Origin: Akkermansiaceae bacterium
GTDB taxonomy: Bacteria; Verrucomicrobiota; Verrucomicrobiia; Verrucomicrobiales; Akkermansiaceae
Reading direction: 5' to 3'
Assembly: GCA_903837825.1 (NCBI GenBank)
Contig: CAILVZ010000314.1
Coordinates: 1 to 54,285, forward strand
Length of the DNA stretch: 54,285 nucleotides
Numbering within the stretch: the first letter of the stretch is position 1; each line of letters opens with the position of its first letter. Position numbers and translations under genes: made by a program. A model generated the notes under the pieces. It saw nothing but the letters and a program-made list of their open reading frames with translations. It was not told the origin of the DNA and did not search any database. This document shows positions 29,251 to 42,287 of this stretch, piece by piece.

Positions 29251-30705
29251 ATGGCAGAGATTTCTCTAGGACTTTCATTTGACGATGTGCTTCTCGTTCC
29301 GGCTTTCAGCTCGGTTTTGCCGGGTGAAGCGGATCTTTCCACGCAAGTCACCTCAGACATTTCCTTATTCCTGCCCGTGGTTTCTGCCGCGATGGACACA
29401 GTGTCCGAACACGATCTAGCGATCGCACTGGCCCGCGAGGGTGGCATGGGGGTGATCCATCGCGCCTGCCCGATCGATGAACAGGCAGCGATGGTCTACC
29501 GGGTGAAGCGTTCGGAAAACGCAGTCATTCAAAAGCCCCACACGGTTCGTAAGGAGGACAGTGTCGAGCATGTCCGTGCGATCATGGTCAAAAATGGCTT
29601 TTCAGGATTTCCCGTGATCGATGCCGAAGGCCGCCTCGAGGGGATGGTCACTGGGCGGGATGTCCGCTACTTGGATCGCTTGGACGCCACCGTGGCGGAT
29701 GTGATGACGCCGCGTGAGCGATTGATCACCGCGCCACCGACCACCGGGCTGGAAGAGGCTCGCCGCATTCTCTATCAGAACCGCATTGAGAAGCTGCCGT
29801 TGGTCGATGGAGAAGGCCGCCTCGCCGGGCTCATCACCGGCTCAGACATCGAAAAGCGCATCACCTTCACCAATGCCGCCAAAGACGACAACGGACAACT
29901 TCGTTGCGGCGCAGCGGTCGGAGTCGGGCCAGATTGCATTGATCGGGGCCGGGTGCTGATCGACGCAGGTGCCGACGCGCTTTTCATCGACGCCGCCACA
30001 GGCCACACGCGCCACATCATGGAAGTGATCAGCAAGTTGCGCGCTCTTTCGGATGTTCCGGTGGTTGCGGGAAATGTGGTCACTGAGCAAGGCGCACGCG
30101 ATCTCGTCACTGCCGGTGCCAGCGCCGTGAAAGTCGGAGTGGGGCCAGGATCGATTTGCACCACACGGGTGATCTCGGGTGTGGGCATGCCGCAGTTCAC
30201 CGCCATTCAGAATGTCGCTGGTGTGTGCCGCGAACACGGAGTGAAGGTCATTGCTGACGGCGGGATTCGTTACTCCGGAGATATCGTTAAGGCGCTTGCC
30301 GCGGGTGCGGATCTCGTGATGTTAGGCTCGCTCTTGGCGGGCACACGCGAGAGCCCTGGCCAAACGGTTCAATCCCAAGGACGCCGATTCAAAACCTACC
30401 GCGGCATGGGCTCAATCGGTGCGATGCAAAAAGGCGCTGGTGATCGCTATGGACAGAACAGCTCTGGAAAACTGGTTGCCGAAGGAGTCGAGGGTCGCGT
30501 GCCTTACAAAGGCCCTCTCTCGGATGTGATTTTCCAACTCATGGGCGGCTTGAAGTCCGGCATGGGCTACGTCGGTGCCTCCACGATCAGTGAACTCCGC
30601 GAGCGTGCGAACTTCGTCCGCGTGACCGCGGGTGGACTGCGGGAAAGCCATGTGCATGACATCGTCATGACCGAAGAGCCGACCAATTATCAACCGCTTA
30701 GCTAA
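29251..30705 (+). CDS. guaB: Inosine-5'-monophosphate dehydrogenase
   Basis: [20 protein letters not shown] domains, [35 protein letters not shown]. Confidence 0.96.
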   Translation: MAEISLGLSFDDVLLVPAFSSVLPGEADLSTQVTSDISLFLPVVSAAMDTVSEHDLAIALAREGGMGVIHRACPIDEQAAMVYRVKRSENAVIQKPHTVRKEDSVEHVRAIMVKNGFSGFPVIDAEGRLEGMVTGRDVRYLDRLDATVADVMTPRERLITAPPTTGLEEARRILYQNRIEKLPLVDGEGRLAGLITGSDIEKRITFTNAAKDDNGQLRCGAAVGVGPDCIDRGRVLIDAGADALFIDAATGHTRHIMEVISKLRALSDVPVVAGNVVTEQGARDLVTAGASAVKVGVGPGSICTTRVISGVGMPQFTAIQNVAGVCREHGVKVIADGGIRYSGDIVKALAAGADLVMLGSLLAGTRESPGQTVQSQGRRFKTYRGMGSIGAMQKGAGDRYGQNSSGKLVAEGVEGRVPYKGPLSDVIFQLMGGLKSGMGYVGASTISELRERANFVRVTAGGLRESHVHDIVMTEEPTNYQPLS

Positions 30706-30749
30706 GTGGTTTGATTTCATTAGATTTTTCAATTCGATTTTAATTTTTC

Positions 30750-32273
30750 ATGCACGATTCCAATCACGTCGCCGTTCTCGACTTTGGTTCGCAATACACC
30801 CAGCTGATTGTTCGGCGTGTTCGCGAGCTCGGGTATTTTGCCAAGCTCTACGCCATCGAGGATTTTCCTAACATCGGAAAGCCTGGGGCGATCATTCTAT
30901 CTGGCGGGCCGAAAAGCACCAGCGAAGCAGATGCCCCCGATCTGGATTTCGAGGCGCTCAAGGGCTTTGGGGTTCCCGTGCTCGGGGTGTGTTATGGGAT
31001 GCAGTTGCTGAACATCAAGTTTGGCGGCACGGTGGAGGCAAGCAATCGCCGCGAGTATGGCCCCGCCAGTTTGTTCCCGACGGAATGCTCGGGACTCTAC
31101 GAAAGCATTTCAGCATCATCTCAAGTCTGGATGAGCCACTCGGATACGGTGAAAATCATCCCCGACGGCGCGAAGGTCATCGCTTCTAACCAGCATGGCA
31201 CACCGGTTTCTCTCCAGTGGAACCAGCACTTCTTCGGGATCCAATACCACCCAGAGGTGACCCACAGCCATGAGGGACTCCAGATCCTCAAGAATTTCCT
31301 CGCGCTTTCGAAGGACCTTCTGCCATTCCGCATCGAGGATTTCAAACGGGAGATCATCGAGGGAATCCGCCAGAAGGTCGCAGGCAAACAAGTGGTCTGC
31401 GGTGTCTCCGGTGGCGTCGATAGCACGGTGCTCGCAGTCCTTCTTCACGAGGCTGGCGCAAATGTCCGCGCGATTTTTGTGGATCATGGGTTGATGCGCA
31501 AGGATGAGGGGATCGAGGTTCGCCGCAATTTTGAACGAATGGGCGTGCCCATCGAAACGGTCGATTGCGCGGAGCGTTTTCTAACAGCGCTCGAAGGGGT
31601 GGACGATCCCGAGAAGAAGCGCGTGATCATTGGAAATCTTTTCATCGATGTGTTCTGGGATTCGGTGGGCGATGCCGAAATGCTCGCTCAGGGAACGCTC
31701 TATCCGGATGTGATCGAGAGTGCCTCCAATGCGAAGTCCAAGGCATCCAAGATCAAGACCCATCACAATCGGGTGGACCGCATCTTGGAGCTACAGGCGC
31801 AAGGAAAAGTGTTAGAACCGCTTGCCGAGCTATTCAAAGACGAGGTTCGCGAGCTTGGCACTTCACTGGGGATTCCAGAAGACATCTTGCAGCGCCACCC
31901 CTTTCCAGGTCCGGGCCTTGCGGTGCGCTGCCCAGGCATCATCACGGAAGATCGCCTCCACATCATTCGTGAGTGCGATGCGATCTTCATCGGAAAACTC
32001 AAGGAGCACGGCTGGTATGACAAAGTCTGGCAGGCATACGCCGGCTTGATTCCCGTGAAAACGGTTGGAGTGAAAGGCGACGAACGCAGCTACGAGTGGG
32101 CCATCGCGCTTCGCGCGGTGATTTCTGAGGATGCCATGACTGCGGACTGGGTCGAGTTGCCGCCGATCCTCTTGCGCGAGACAAGCCACCGCATCCTCAA
32201 CGAGGTGAAGGGGATCAATCGCGTGCTTTACGACATCTCGACCAAGCCGCCCGCAAGCATTGAGTGGGAATGA
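30750..32273 (+). CDS. guaA: GMP synthase (glutamine-hydrolysing)
   Basis: VLDFGSQYTQLIVRRVRELG, GVCYGMQLL, GVSGGVDSTV, C-terminal INRVLYDISTKPPASIEWE. Confidence 0.96.
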   Translation: MHDSNHVAVLDFGSQYTQLIVRRVRELGYFAKLYAIEDFPNIGKPGAIILSGGPKSTSEADAPDLDFEALKGFGVPVLGVCYGMQLLNIKFGGTVEASNRREYGPASLFPTECSGLYESISASSQVWMSHSDTVKIIPDGAKVIASNQHGTPVSLQWNQHFFGIQYHPEVTHSHEGLQILKNFLALSKDLLPFRIEDFKREIIEGIRQKVAGKQVVCGVSGGVDSTVLAVLLHEAGANVRAIFVDHGLMRKDEGIEVRRNFERMGVPIETVDCAERFLTALEGVDDPEKKRVIIGNLFIDVFWDSVGDAEMLAQGTLYPDVIESASNAKSKASKIKTHHNRVDRILELQAQGKVLEPLAELFKDEVRELGTSLGIPEDILQRHPFPGPGLAVRCPGIITEDRLHIIRECDAIFIGKLKEHGWYDKVWQAYAGLIPVKTVGVKGDERSYEWAIALRAVISEDAMTADWVELPPILLRETSHRILNEVKGINRVLYDISTKPPASIEWE

Positions 32274-32290
32274 TCGACGGGGAGAGTACT

Positions 32291-32806
32291 CTAGTATTCT
32301 TCCTCTTCATCACCCGGCACTGGGGGAATGATGTCCTCTCGCATCAGCAAGCGGCTGAGATCCAGATCTTCTAACAGGTCGGCAGGAGTGTCTCGGACGA
32401 TCGCCGCGTAGGGTGTAATCCGGTCGAGTTCTGCGATGGCGCAGTGCACCATCGAGGAAATGATGTCGCTGTCGAACTTTTCGCGCTCAAACAAATTGGT
32501 GATTCGAAAGACGAGGTACTCGCGATCAAGATCGTATTCGAATCCTCCGAGCGTGAGTTGCTTGTTCGCACGAGCGAGTAACTCTAACACCGGCGGCAAG
32601 TGCTCTTCGTCGAGCCTGAGCGGAGATTCGGATACGATTACCAGCGCATTGAGCTGCGGGTAGGCTTGGGCGATGAGATCGACACGCGTGTGATGAGCAT
32701 CGAAACCAGCGCGAAGCACGTCGCGTCCTTCGACGAGTTCGCAGTGCCAGCCGTTTTGGCCGAAGGTTTCTTCGACGGTAAGAATTTGTCGGGAATGAGG
32801 TCGCAT
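32291..32806 (-). CDS. YbjN-like hypothetical protein
   Basis: 171 aa, single domain, acidic C-terminus (PGDEEEEY); overall layout suggestive of YbjN/type III chaperone-like fold, weak. Confidence 0.5.
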   Translation of the reverse strand: MRPHSRQILTVEETFGQNGWHCELVEGRDVLRAGFDAHHTRVDLIAQAYPQLNALVIVSESPLRLDEEHLPPVLELLARANKQLTLGGFEYDLDREYLVFRITNLFEREKFDSDIISSMVHCAIAELDRITPYAAIVRDTPADLLEDLDLSRLLMREDIIPPVPGDEEEEY

Positions 32807-32824
32807 GGTGGTTCGCCGTTGTGG

Positions 32825-33295
32825 CTAAGCAGGAGATACCCGCGCGAGCACTGCCTTGGCAAGCAAGCTCCGCTTGTCCGCACGAATCGGCTTGAGCGAT
32901 AGGTGGATGCCGGACGATTTTTCGGCATTGTGGTGGAGGGTGAGAAGCGTGGCTTTTTCGTTCACCTCGGCATGATCGATCTCTTGCCAGACGACCAGAT
33001 TCATTCCCACACTCGGCCGGAAAAATGGGAATATCTCGATCCCTAGGGGTGTTAGAATGAGGTAGGCATGCTTGGTGAGGTTCATGGCGATCCGCACGAA
33101 AATGAACGAGACTCCCAAGGGCAACAGCGCCCATGCTGGGTGGGGGAGGAGAGGATTGATGTCCCGGTAAGCGGCAGTGGCGAGTAGCGTGATCCCGACG
33201 GATGCCAGCACTGCTGCGCTGACCCAAAACATAACCGCCTGCCCCGAACGGGTGAAGCGTAGCTCTTTCTCAGGAGACTGAATGTTTTTCTTCAT
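32825..33295 (-). CDS. Hypothetical membrane protein (two TM helices plus soluble domain)
   Basis: FWVSAAVLASVGITLLATAAY and LLPHPAWALLPLGVSFIFVRIAM hydrophobic segments. Confidence 0.5.
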   Translation of the reverse strand: MKKNIQSPEKELRFTRSGQAVMFWVSAAVLASVGITLLATAAYRDINPLLPHPAWALLPLGVSFIFVRIAMNLTKHAYLILTPLGIEIFPFFRPSVGMNLVVWQEIDHAEVNEKATLLTLHHNAEKSSGIHLSLKPIRADKRSLLAKAVLARVSPA

Positions 33296-33319
33296 GCTTG
33301 AAGTGCGGGGCTGGTGCGT

Positions 33320-33907
33320 TCACACACCGCGACTCCGGAGTTCATTTTCTAACTGATCCGCAAGTTCGGTCTTGCCCATGGCTCGCGCTAGGTCGCGCCT
33401 CACCGCCAGCGTTTGTGGGTGATGGAGTTCTTCATGGCTCATCTCGCCGAGCCATGCCAGCGCCGCTTCATGATCGCCGATGCCAAGTGCTCCTTCGGCC
33501 TGAGCGATGCGCGATGGTTGCTCACCCTCTAACGGCTCATCTCGATAGATCGCCCATTTCGCTTGGTCCGGCAGGTCTTTGGGGAGATCTGGGCCGGTCA
33601 CCTGTTCGAGATAGACCAATTCGTCGCCATCTTTGTGCTGACGCCAGCTATTCAGGAAAATCACGATCATCAGACCGATCGTGAAAAACGATGCTTCCAT
33701 GAAAAAGGGAGTGGTCATGACCCCGATCATCGTCCCAATCCATTCGCACCACAGTCCGGGCAGCAGTCGCCAACTCGCCAACGCGCCAGTCACCGCCAAG
33801 GTCAGCACCACGATGATGCTCACGCCGATCGCAACATGCTTCAGTCGTTCGTCGGGTGCTTGTTTCATGGCCAATTCCAATTTACGCGAAGTAGCGGGAA
33901 AACCCAA
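33320..33907 (-). CDS. Hypothetical membrane protein
   Basis: TM segments VAIGVSIIVVLTLAVTGALASW and TPFFMEASFFTIGLMIVIFLNSW; soluble C-terminal helical region. Confidence 0.5.
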   Translation of the reverse strand: MGFPATSRKLELAMKQAPDERLKHVAIGVSIIVVLTLAVTGALASWRLLPGLWCEWIGTMIGVMTTPFFMEASFFTIGLMIVIFLNSWRQHKDGDELVYLEQVTGPDLPKDLPDQAKWAIYRDEPLEGEQPSRIAQAEGALGIGDHEAALAWLGEMSHEELHHPQTLAVRRDLARAMGKTELADQLENELRSRGV

Positions 33908-33953
33908 CTTCTGAAATCATCAGGAGGACGAATCTTCCATCACGTGAGCGATC

Positions 33954-36164
<2,211 letters not shown>

Positions 36165-36400
36165 TCAAGAAACCGCCGCCCTGATTTCGTGACCCGTGTT
36201 GGCTCATTGAGATCGACACCCGATCCCCCGGCCGAGGCAGTGGGAATGGGCTGCGAAATTATTTCGAAAATCCATGATCCAATTTTCAGGTGTTATCGGA
36301 TCAATGGTGAATCTGTCAAAATACACCAAGACACGAGCAAGCCAACCGAGTCAGGTTGTCATGATTCTTAGCTGAAAGAGCACTCCCCTCCGGAGATCAT

Positions 36401-36428
36401 CCCCCTCCAGTCATCAGGCTGGAGGGGG
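36401..36428. repeat. Perfect 10-bp stem hairpin CCCCCTCCAG-TCATCAGG-CTGGAGGGGG
   Basis: Read directly; lies 3' of prfB on the minus strand, no adjacent T-tract on either strand. Confidence 0.7.
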
Positions 36429-36531
36429 AATTCGGTTATTATCCCAAACAAGAGCCGAAACAATGCATCGAGGCCTTTTGGAAACTTCGTGTCCCATTCA
36501 ATTGTCCCCCACTCGTCGATCGCAATCCCGA

Positions 36532-37672
36532 TCAGTCCTCCTCGTCTTTCGCGCCCTTGACGCGGACTTTTCCGCGGAGTTTCGCTTCGAAGAACGCGTC
36601 GATGTCGCCATCCATGACGGCTTGGATGTTGTTGGTTTCCTCGCCGGTTCGGAGGTCGAGCACCTTTTGGTAGGGCTGGAAAACGTAGGAGCGGATTTGG
36701 TTGCCCCATGAGACATCGCCTTTTTCGCCGTAGGCGCGATCGGCCTCCGCCTTTTGCTTATCTTCCTCGATCGTGTACAGCTTGGCCTTGAGGATCTCAA
36801 ATGCGAGTTCGCGGTTCGCGCCTTGGGTTCTTGCTGCGGTCGAGCGGATGAGAATGCCGGTGGGAAGGTGGCGAAGGATCACCGCGGTTTCCACCTTGTT
36901 CACGTTTTGGCCCCCCTTGCCACCGGAGCGGGTCGTGGTGATCTCGATGTCTTTCTCGTTGATCTCGATTTTGATCTCCTTGGAAATTTCCGGGGTGGCA
37001 TCGATCGATGCGAATGAGGTGTGGCGTTTTGCGGCCGAATCAAACGGTGAAATACGGACCAAACGGTGGACGCCGCGTTCGTTTTTGAGGAACCCGTATG
37101 CGTAGTCGCCGGTGATCTTGAGGGTCGCGGTGCGCAGGCCGGCTTCATCTCCGTCCTGCCAGTCCAAGGTTTCCACCGTGTAGCCCTTGCGCTCAGCCCA
37201 GCGCGTGTACATCCGGTGGAGCATTTGCGCCCAGTCGCAGGCTTCGGTGCCACCCGCACCTGCGGAAATCACGAGGAAGCAGGGCGAAATGTCGCTCGGC
37301 TGGTCGAGCAAGGTGAGCAATTCATACGAGCGGATGTCATTTTCCAGGCCTTTCGCGTTGGTGAGGGCCTCGGTGGCGAGGTCGGCATCGTCGAATTCCT
37401 TGGCGAGGGCGACCCCTTCTTCGATGTCGGCGACGCGGCCTTCCAATTTCAGGAACGACTCGAGTTTTTTCTTCAGGCCAGCGGCCTTTGAGCTGATCGA
37501 CTTCGCTTTGTCCGCATCGTTCCAGAACTCGGGAGCGCCCATGGCCTCCTCAAGCGTGTTGATTTCATTTTCGAGATTGGGGACGTCAAAGGTACCTCCT
37601 GAGTTTCGACAAGCGGCTTTTCAGGCCGGAAGTGTCGAGCGCCAGGAGGTCAGCGGTAGGAAGTGAAGACAT
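36532..37672 (-). CDS. prfB: Peptide chain release factor 2, with programmed +1 frameshift
   Basis: RF2 body with [23 protein letters not shown] motif. Upstream frame ATG(37672) [31 protein letters not shown], with AGGAGG TAC CTT TGA C slip site, continues in +1 frame as [23 protein letters not shown]. Confidence 0.95.
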
Positions 37673-37731
37673 GCGGCGCGAATCAAACGCCATGGCAGGA
37701 AATGAAGCAAGCCGGAACCCTCGAGGGAGGA

Positions 37732-40101
37732 TCAATCGCGGGCTTTTAGGACGCCGACCATATCGAGTTTTCCAAGCATCCGGCTGACGAGTGTAAACGA
37801 AAGCGTCGATGCCGCGAGGACCACCAGGATCGCGATCGCGTAGGTGGAGCGGTTGATTAAAATCGGTAGGCGAACGGTTTCGGTGCTAAACGACGACATG
37901 ATGAATAGCGCAAGTCCTCGGCCGAACAGCAGTCCGAATGGCAGCGCGGTGAGGACGAGGATGGCCAACTCACCGACGAGCACGCCGCGCACTTCTGCGA
38001 GGCGGAAGCCGACCACGCGGAGGGTCGCGAGTTCACGACTGCGCTCGGAGAGAGCGATGCGAGCGCTGTTGTAGACCACTCCGAAGGCGACGATGGTGGC
38101 GAGCACGAAATAAAGCGTGCGGATGATGCCGATGCTTTTGCCCGTGGTTTCGCGGAAGGCCGCGAGTTGGTCGCGCTTCACCATGACCACTGCCGCGCGC
38201 GGGGTGTCCTTGAGCGAGCGCATGAACTCGTCCCAGCGTCCGTGATCCAGTGCGAGATGAGCGCCGTTCACGGTATCGCCCTCTTTCATCAAGCTTCGCA
38301 ACGCGCCGAGGTTCATGTACGCCGCGACGCCCGCGTAGTCGGTGACGAGACCTCGGATGGGCACGCTCAACACGGGCCGCCTGCCCTCGAGCACCTCCAC
38401 GGTGACTTCGTCGCCGATGCGAGCGCCGAGCACTTTTGCAAGCGCCTCCGACATCAACAGCCCTTCTTCGGGCATGACGATTGCTTGGCCATTTGAATCT
38501 AACAGACGATTTAAATTTGCACCTTGCGCGATTCCAGTGACCGAGAGCTTTCGGTGGCGGTGGCCGAACTTCAGGCGAGCGGCGACACTGCGGATCGGCT
38601 CTGCACGGATCACGCCGGGCAAGTGTTCGAGGTCGTAGAGGCCACTCGCTGAGGTTGGTTCTGTTAGAAAAACAGTGACATCTTGGCGCTGTTGTTTATT
38701 CCATTGGAAGGTGAGCAAGTAATCGATGCTGTCGCTCATGGCGCCGGGTAGGACCATCAGGCCGGTCGCGAGGGCGAGACCAGCGGAGGTAAAGATCGCC
38801 TGCCATGGCCGCCGCTCGATGTTTCGAAGGGCCATGCGAAACGTCGGGCTAAACCAGCGGGTGAGGCCGATGCGCTCGAACAGCGATGGTTTGAAATCGG
38901 CCGGAGGTTCTGGGCGCATTGCCTCGGCGGGGGCAAGTTTCACCGCTTGCCAGACGACGGTGAGAACTCCTAGGGTTGAAGCGCCGAGGCTAATGAAAAG
39001 TGCCAGTCCGAGCGCGCTGTAGTCCATCGTGAACACGAGTGAGGGGAAGCGGAAAAACATGGTGTAAAGATTCACGAGGCCTCCACCAAGCCAGCGTCCG
39101 CCGATGCCACCCATGAACGTGCCGAGCGCTCCGATGACCACGACGAACTTGAGGTAATGCACGCCGACTTGCCGTGACGAGTAGCCGAGCGCCTTCATTT
39201 GGGCGATTTGTTCGCGCTGCAGGCGGACGATTCTTGCGAGCACGGCATTCACCATGAACGCCGCCACACTGAGGAAAACGAGCGGATAGGCCACCGACAG
39301 CGAGTGCAGCACACGGAGTTCATCGTCCAACCGTTGGGCCGATGCTTGTTCCTTGCGGGTGAACGCACCGCCGGCCCCATAGGGTGCGAGGATGCGATCC
39401 ATTTCCTCGATCACCGGTTCCGGTTGAGCGCCGGGCGCGAGGTCGATGCATACATCGTTGAAGGCGCCATCGAGGTTGTATGCAACTGCTAGGGCGCGGT
39501 AATTCATCCACATCACGCTGAAGCGTTTATGGTTCGGTAAGGTTTCGCCGGCGCGTGCTTCGAAGACAAATTCAGGAGAGAGGCCGATGCCGCAGATCCG
39601 CAACGTTTCTCGGCGGCCGTTGATGACCGCGACGAGCGAATCACCCGGTTGCAGGCCGTTTTCCGTGGCAAAGGACTCGCCCAGCACCACTTCGCGGCGT
39701 TCGTCCGGGCGGGGAAAGCGGCCGGAGCGGAGGAAGACGCGGTTGAGTACCTGCGGTCCTCCGTCGTCTGGGAGTGAAATGATGTGGCCGGTGGCAGGCT
39801 CGGTGATTCCAGGCAGATCCAGCGTGACATTGACCGCCACGCGGGTTTCCACGGTGGCCACTCCAGGGAGCGTGCTGAGGGCATCTGCGACCGATAAGGG
39901 TGCTCGTTTGAGCGTCGCGAAAATATCTGCCATGGCATGGCTTTGGTAGTAGGTCGAGCGAGCCGACTCCAAGGTCAAGATGAGGCTGCGCGTCATGATC
40001 ATCATCGCCAACCCACAAGCCATCACGAGACTCACCGCGAAGATCTGACCTTTCATCTTGGCGAGGTCGCGCAGCAGTTTGCGATCGAGTGGGCTGAGCA
40101 T
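37732..40101 (-). CDS. ABC transporter permease (FtsX/MacB-type, two FtsX domains)
   Basis: 789 aa; AKMKGQIFAVSLVMACGLAMMIM, MKALGYSSRQVGVHYLKFVVVIG, SERSRELATLRVVGFRLAEVRGVLVGE. Confidence 0.88.
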   Translation of the reverse strand: MLSPLDRKLLRDLAKMKGQIFAVSLVMACGLAMMIMTRSLILTLESARSTYYQSHAMADIFATLKRAPLSVADALSTLPGVATVETRVAVNVTLDLPGITEPATGHIISLPDDGGPQVLNRVFLRSGRFPRPDERREVVLGESFATENGLQPGDSLVAVINGRRETLRICGIGLSPEFVFEARAGETLPNHKRFSVMWMNYRALAVAYNLDGAFNDVCIDLAPGAQPEPVIEEMDRILAPYGAGGAFTRKEQASAQRLDDELRVLHSLSVAYPLVFLSVAAFMVNAVLARIVRLQREQIAQMKALGYSSRQVGVHYLKFVVVIGALGTFMGGIGGRWLGGGLVNLYTMFFRFPSLVFTMDYSALGLALFISLGASTLGVLTVVWQAVKLAPAEAMRPEPPADFKPSLFERIGLTRWFSPTFRMALRNIERRPWQAIFTSAGLALATGLMVLPGAMSDSIDYLLTFQWNKQQRQDVTVFLTEPTSASGLYDLEHLPGVIRAEPIRSVAARLKFGHRHRKLSVTGIAQGANLNRLLDSNGQAIVMPEEGLLMSEALAKVLGARIGDEVTVEVLEGRRPVLSVPIRGLVTDYAGVAAYMNLGALRSLMKEGDTVNGAHLALDHGRWDEFMRSLKDTPRAAVVMVKRDQLAAFRETTGKSIGIIRTLYFVLATIVAFGVVYNSARIALSERSRELATLRVVGFRLAEVRGVLVGELAILVLTALPFGLLFGRGLALFIMSSFSTETVRLPILINRSTYAIAILVVLAASTLSFTLVSRMLGKLDMVGVLKARD

Positions 40102-40136
40102 GCAAATTAGATTTTGTTAGAGTCGGAATCGGCCGC

Positions 40137-40868
40137 TTACCATTTCAGCTCCGCAGCGGGAAGCCGGGTTGCGTTGTGATGCGAGCTGATGATTTTTCCA
40201 TCGGACAAATGCAGGACTCGGTCGGCCATTTCCGACATGATCGCATTGTGGGTGATGATGACCGTGAGCGTCCCGAGTTCGCGGTTGATGCGCTCGACCG
40301 CTTCTAAAACCACGATGCCCGTGGTGACGTCGAGCGCGCCGGTGGGTTCGTCACAGAGGAGTACCTCGGGACGTTTCGCGATGGCGCGAGCGATGGCGAC
40401 GCGTTGTTGTTCGCCGCCGGAGAGCTGGGATGGGAAATGATCCATGCGTTCGCTCAGGCCGACCATTTCTAGCACCTCCTCGGGTGTCATCGGATCCCGA
40501 GAAATCGAGGTGATGAGCGCGACGTTTTCGCGGGCGGTGAGGCTGGGGATCAAGTTGTAAAATTGAAAGACAAAGCCCACGCAGTTTCGGCGGAAAAGTG
40601 TTAGAGTATTCTCGTCCGAGCCGTCGAGCGGCCAGCCTTTGTAGAACAAACTTCCGGAGGTGGGTGTGTCGAGTCCACCGAGGATGTTGAGCAAGGTTGA
40701 TTTTCCACTGCCAGAGGCGCCGAGCAGGCAGACGAGTTCGCCAGCGTTCAGCGTGAGGTCGACACCACCTAGGGCGACCACATCGACCTCGCCGGTTTGA
40801 TAGATTTTCCGCAAGGCACGTGCATCGAAGACCGCTTCGGAATGGTCTGAGGCTGGGAGCTTATTCAT
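40137..40868 (-). CDS. ABC transporter ATP-binding protein (LolD/MacB class)
   Basis: [20 protein letters not shown] Walker [16 protein letters not shown] signature, [12 protein letters not shown] Walker B. Confidence 0.95.
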   Translation of the reverse strand: MNKLPASDHSEAVFDARALRKIYQTGEVDVVALGGVDLTLNAGELVCLLGASGSGKSTLLNILGGLDTPTSGSLFYKGWPLDGSDENTLTLFRRNCVGFVFQFYNLIPSLTARENVALITSISRDPMTPEEVLEMVGLSERMDHFPSQLSGGEQQRVAIARAIAKRPEVLLCDEPTGALDVTTGIVVLEAVERINRELGTLTVIITHNAIMSEMADRVLHLSDGKIISSHHNATRLPAAELKW

Positions 40869-42147
40869 TTTTGGAATTGGAATTGGCGGGTGTTAGAAAT
40901 CCTTGGGGATCGAGAAAGCAACCTGCGGGAAGTGCGATGCCGTCTGGTGGTGCTGCAGGGCCGTGTGCCCAGAGTCTACCGTCAGCGGACGGCTTGAGGA
41001 ACCAGCCGGGAAGGATTTTTCCCCAAGTGCCAGGCTTGCGGCCGCGTTGGGGTGAGACGTCGGTCGCGGCTTTGGGTGGGTCGGGCATCGACATCGAAAC
41101 CACCATGCCATTGATGGCGAGGCAGGGGTAGTGGACAAGCCCGGGTTGGGCGATTGACTCCAAGGCGCGGCTCCCAAAGTCATAAAACACCGTGCCCTCC
41201 GTGGGTTTGCAATGGGTGAGAGCTTCACGCAAGCGGTCTCCGCCGACCCAAGAGGTTGGTGTTCGGGAATTGACATCGTCACGCGTGACGACCGCCGCGT
41301 CGAACAATTCGGGGAATGCAAACCGGAGGCCTAGCAGTTCTAACGGGGTTGGATCATTGGTTAGAACGAAAAAAGATTGGCGGCGCTGCAGAGCATTCAC
41401 TTGGCCGATCTGATAGCCATTCGCCCAGATTCTACGGAGTGCAGAGGCGTCTGGGCGGATCGTGCCCATGTGGCGCGGAGTGCGACTTTCCCAGCAGGAT
41501 CGTTCAAATCGCTTGGCGATCGCGCTTGCCGAGGCTTCTAACATCCCGTTGCGCAGGGTCTCGAGATTCACTTGATCTGGGGCGACGGCATGGGCGATGG
41601 ACACGATGATACCCCTCGGTTTTCCGTACGGGCGTTTGCGAAAAAATCGGCCGCGTTCAAATGAAAAAATTGAGCCCCAGACGCCATCGCACCAGAGCGG
41701 GATGACCGGGTGTCCGGCTTTTTTTGCGATCAGCTCACCGCCGCGTTGCAGTTCGCTTAGCGTTCCGGTGCGCGTCAGTTGGCCCTCGGGGAAAAGGCAC
41801 ACCAGATCGCCGCCTTTCAGTGCGTTGATTGCAATGCGGATCGCCTCCCGAGGTTGGCCGATGCGAATGGTGACCGTTTCGAAAATTCGAATAAAGAGCC
41901 GGACGGCAGGGGAAGCGGCGTAGGTCTCATCCATCACAAAGCGCACCGGCACACGGCAGGCCGCGGAGAGGAAAAAGCCGTCGGCAAAGCTGACGTGGTT
42001 TGGCAGCAGCAAGGCGGCGCCTTTGGCGGGTAGGCGCTCGGTGTGGACGACTTGAATCTGATAGATCCAACGGATGAACATGCCCCCGCTCCAGCGAATG
42101 AAGTCGCCCAGAAGTCTGCGGATCGTGGACGTCATCATTCTCCGCAA
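40861..42147 (-). CDS. PlsC-type 1-acylglycerol-3-phosphate O-acyltransferase domain with C-terminal AMP-binding-like remnant
   Basis: [17 protein letters not shown] (NHxSxxD) and [12 protein letters not shown] acyltransferase motifs; C-terminal [17 protein letters not shown]...[13 protein letters not shown]...GRLWAHGPA resembles the end of AMP-forming acyl synthetases. Confidence 0.82.
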   Translation of the reverse strand: MRRMMTSTIRRLLGDFIRWSGGMFIRWIYQIQVVHTERLPAKGAALLLPNHVSFADGFFLSAACRVPVRFVMDETYAASPAVRLFIRIFETVTIRIGQPREAIRIAINALKGGDLVCLFPEGQLTRTGTLSELQRGGELIAKKAGHPVIPLWCDGVWGSIFSFERGRFFRKRPYGKPRGIIVSIAHAVAPDQVNLETLRNGMLEASASAIAKRFERSCWESRTPRHMGTIRPDASALRRIWANGYQIGQVNALQRRQSFFVLTNDPTPLELLGLRFAFPELFDAAVVTRDDVNSRTPTSWVGGDRLREALTHCKPTEGTVFYDFGSRALESIAQPGLVHYPCLAINGMVVSMSMPDPPKAATDVSPQRGRKPGTWGKILPGWFLKPSADGRLWAHGPAAPPDGIALPAGCFLDPQGFLTPANSNSKNE

Positions 42148-42287
42148 ATCCTACACTGCAGAAGGCAAAGTGAAACTCGAATTCTGCGATTTGAGCAATT
42201 CAAAGCCGAGACAAAGGGCCTCAGCTGATGGAGAGGCTTATCCCTACACGATGCGAATCATCAGGAGCGTGGAGCGCTTCCCCCGGC

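Noticed and set aside
32526-33227. 233-aa minus-strand ORF
   Set aside because: Overlaps two better ORFs on the same strand in another frame; low-complexity Arg/Pro/Ser-rich composition.
36368-36709. 113-aa minus ORF whose end ([54 protein letters not shown]) looks protein-like
   Set aside because: Its first half overlaps prfB out of frame and the tail includes the 36401-36428 hairpin; at most a decayed fragment, not enough to call a gene.
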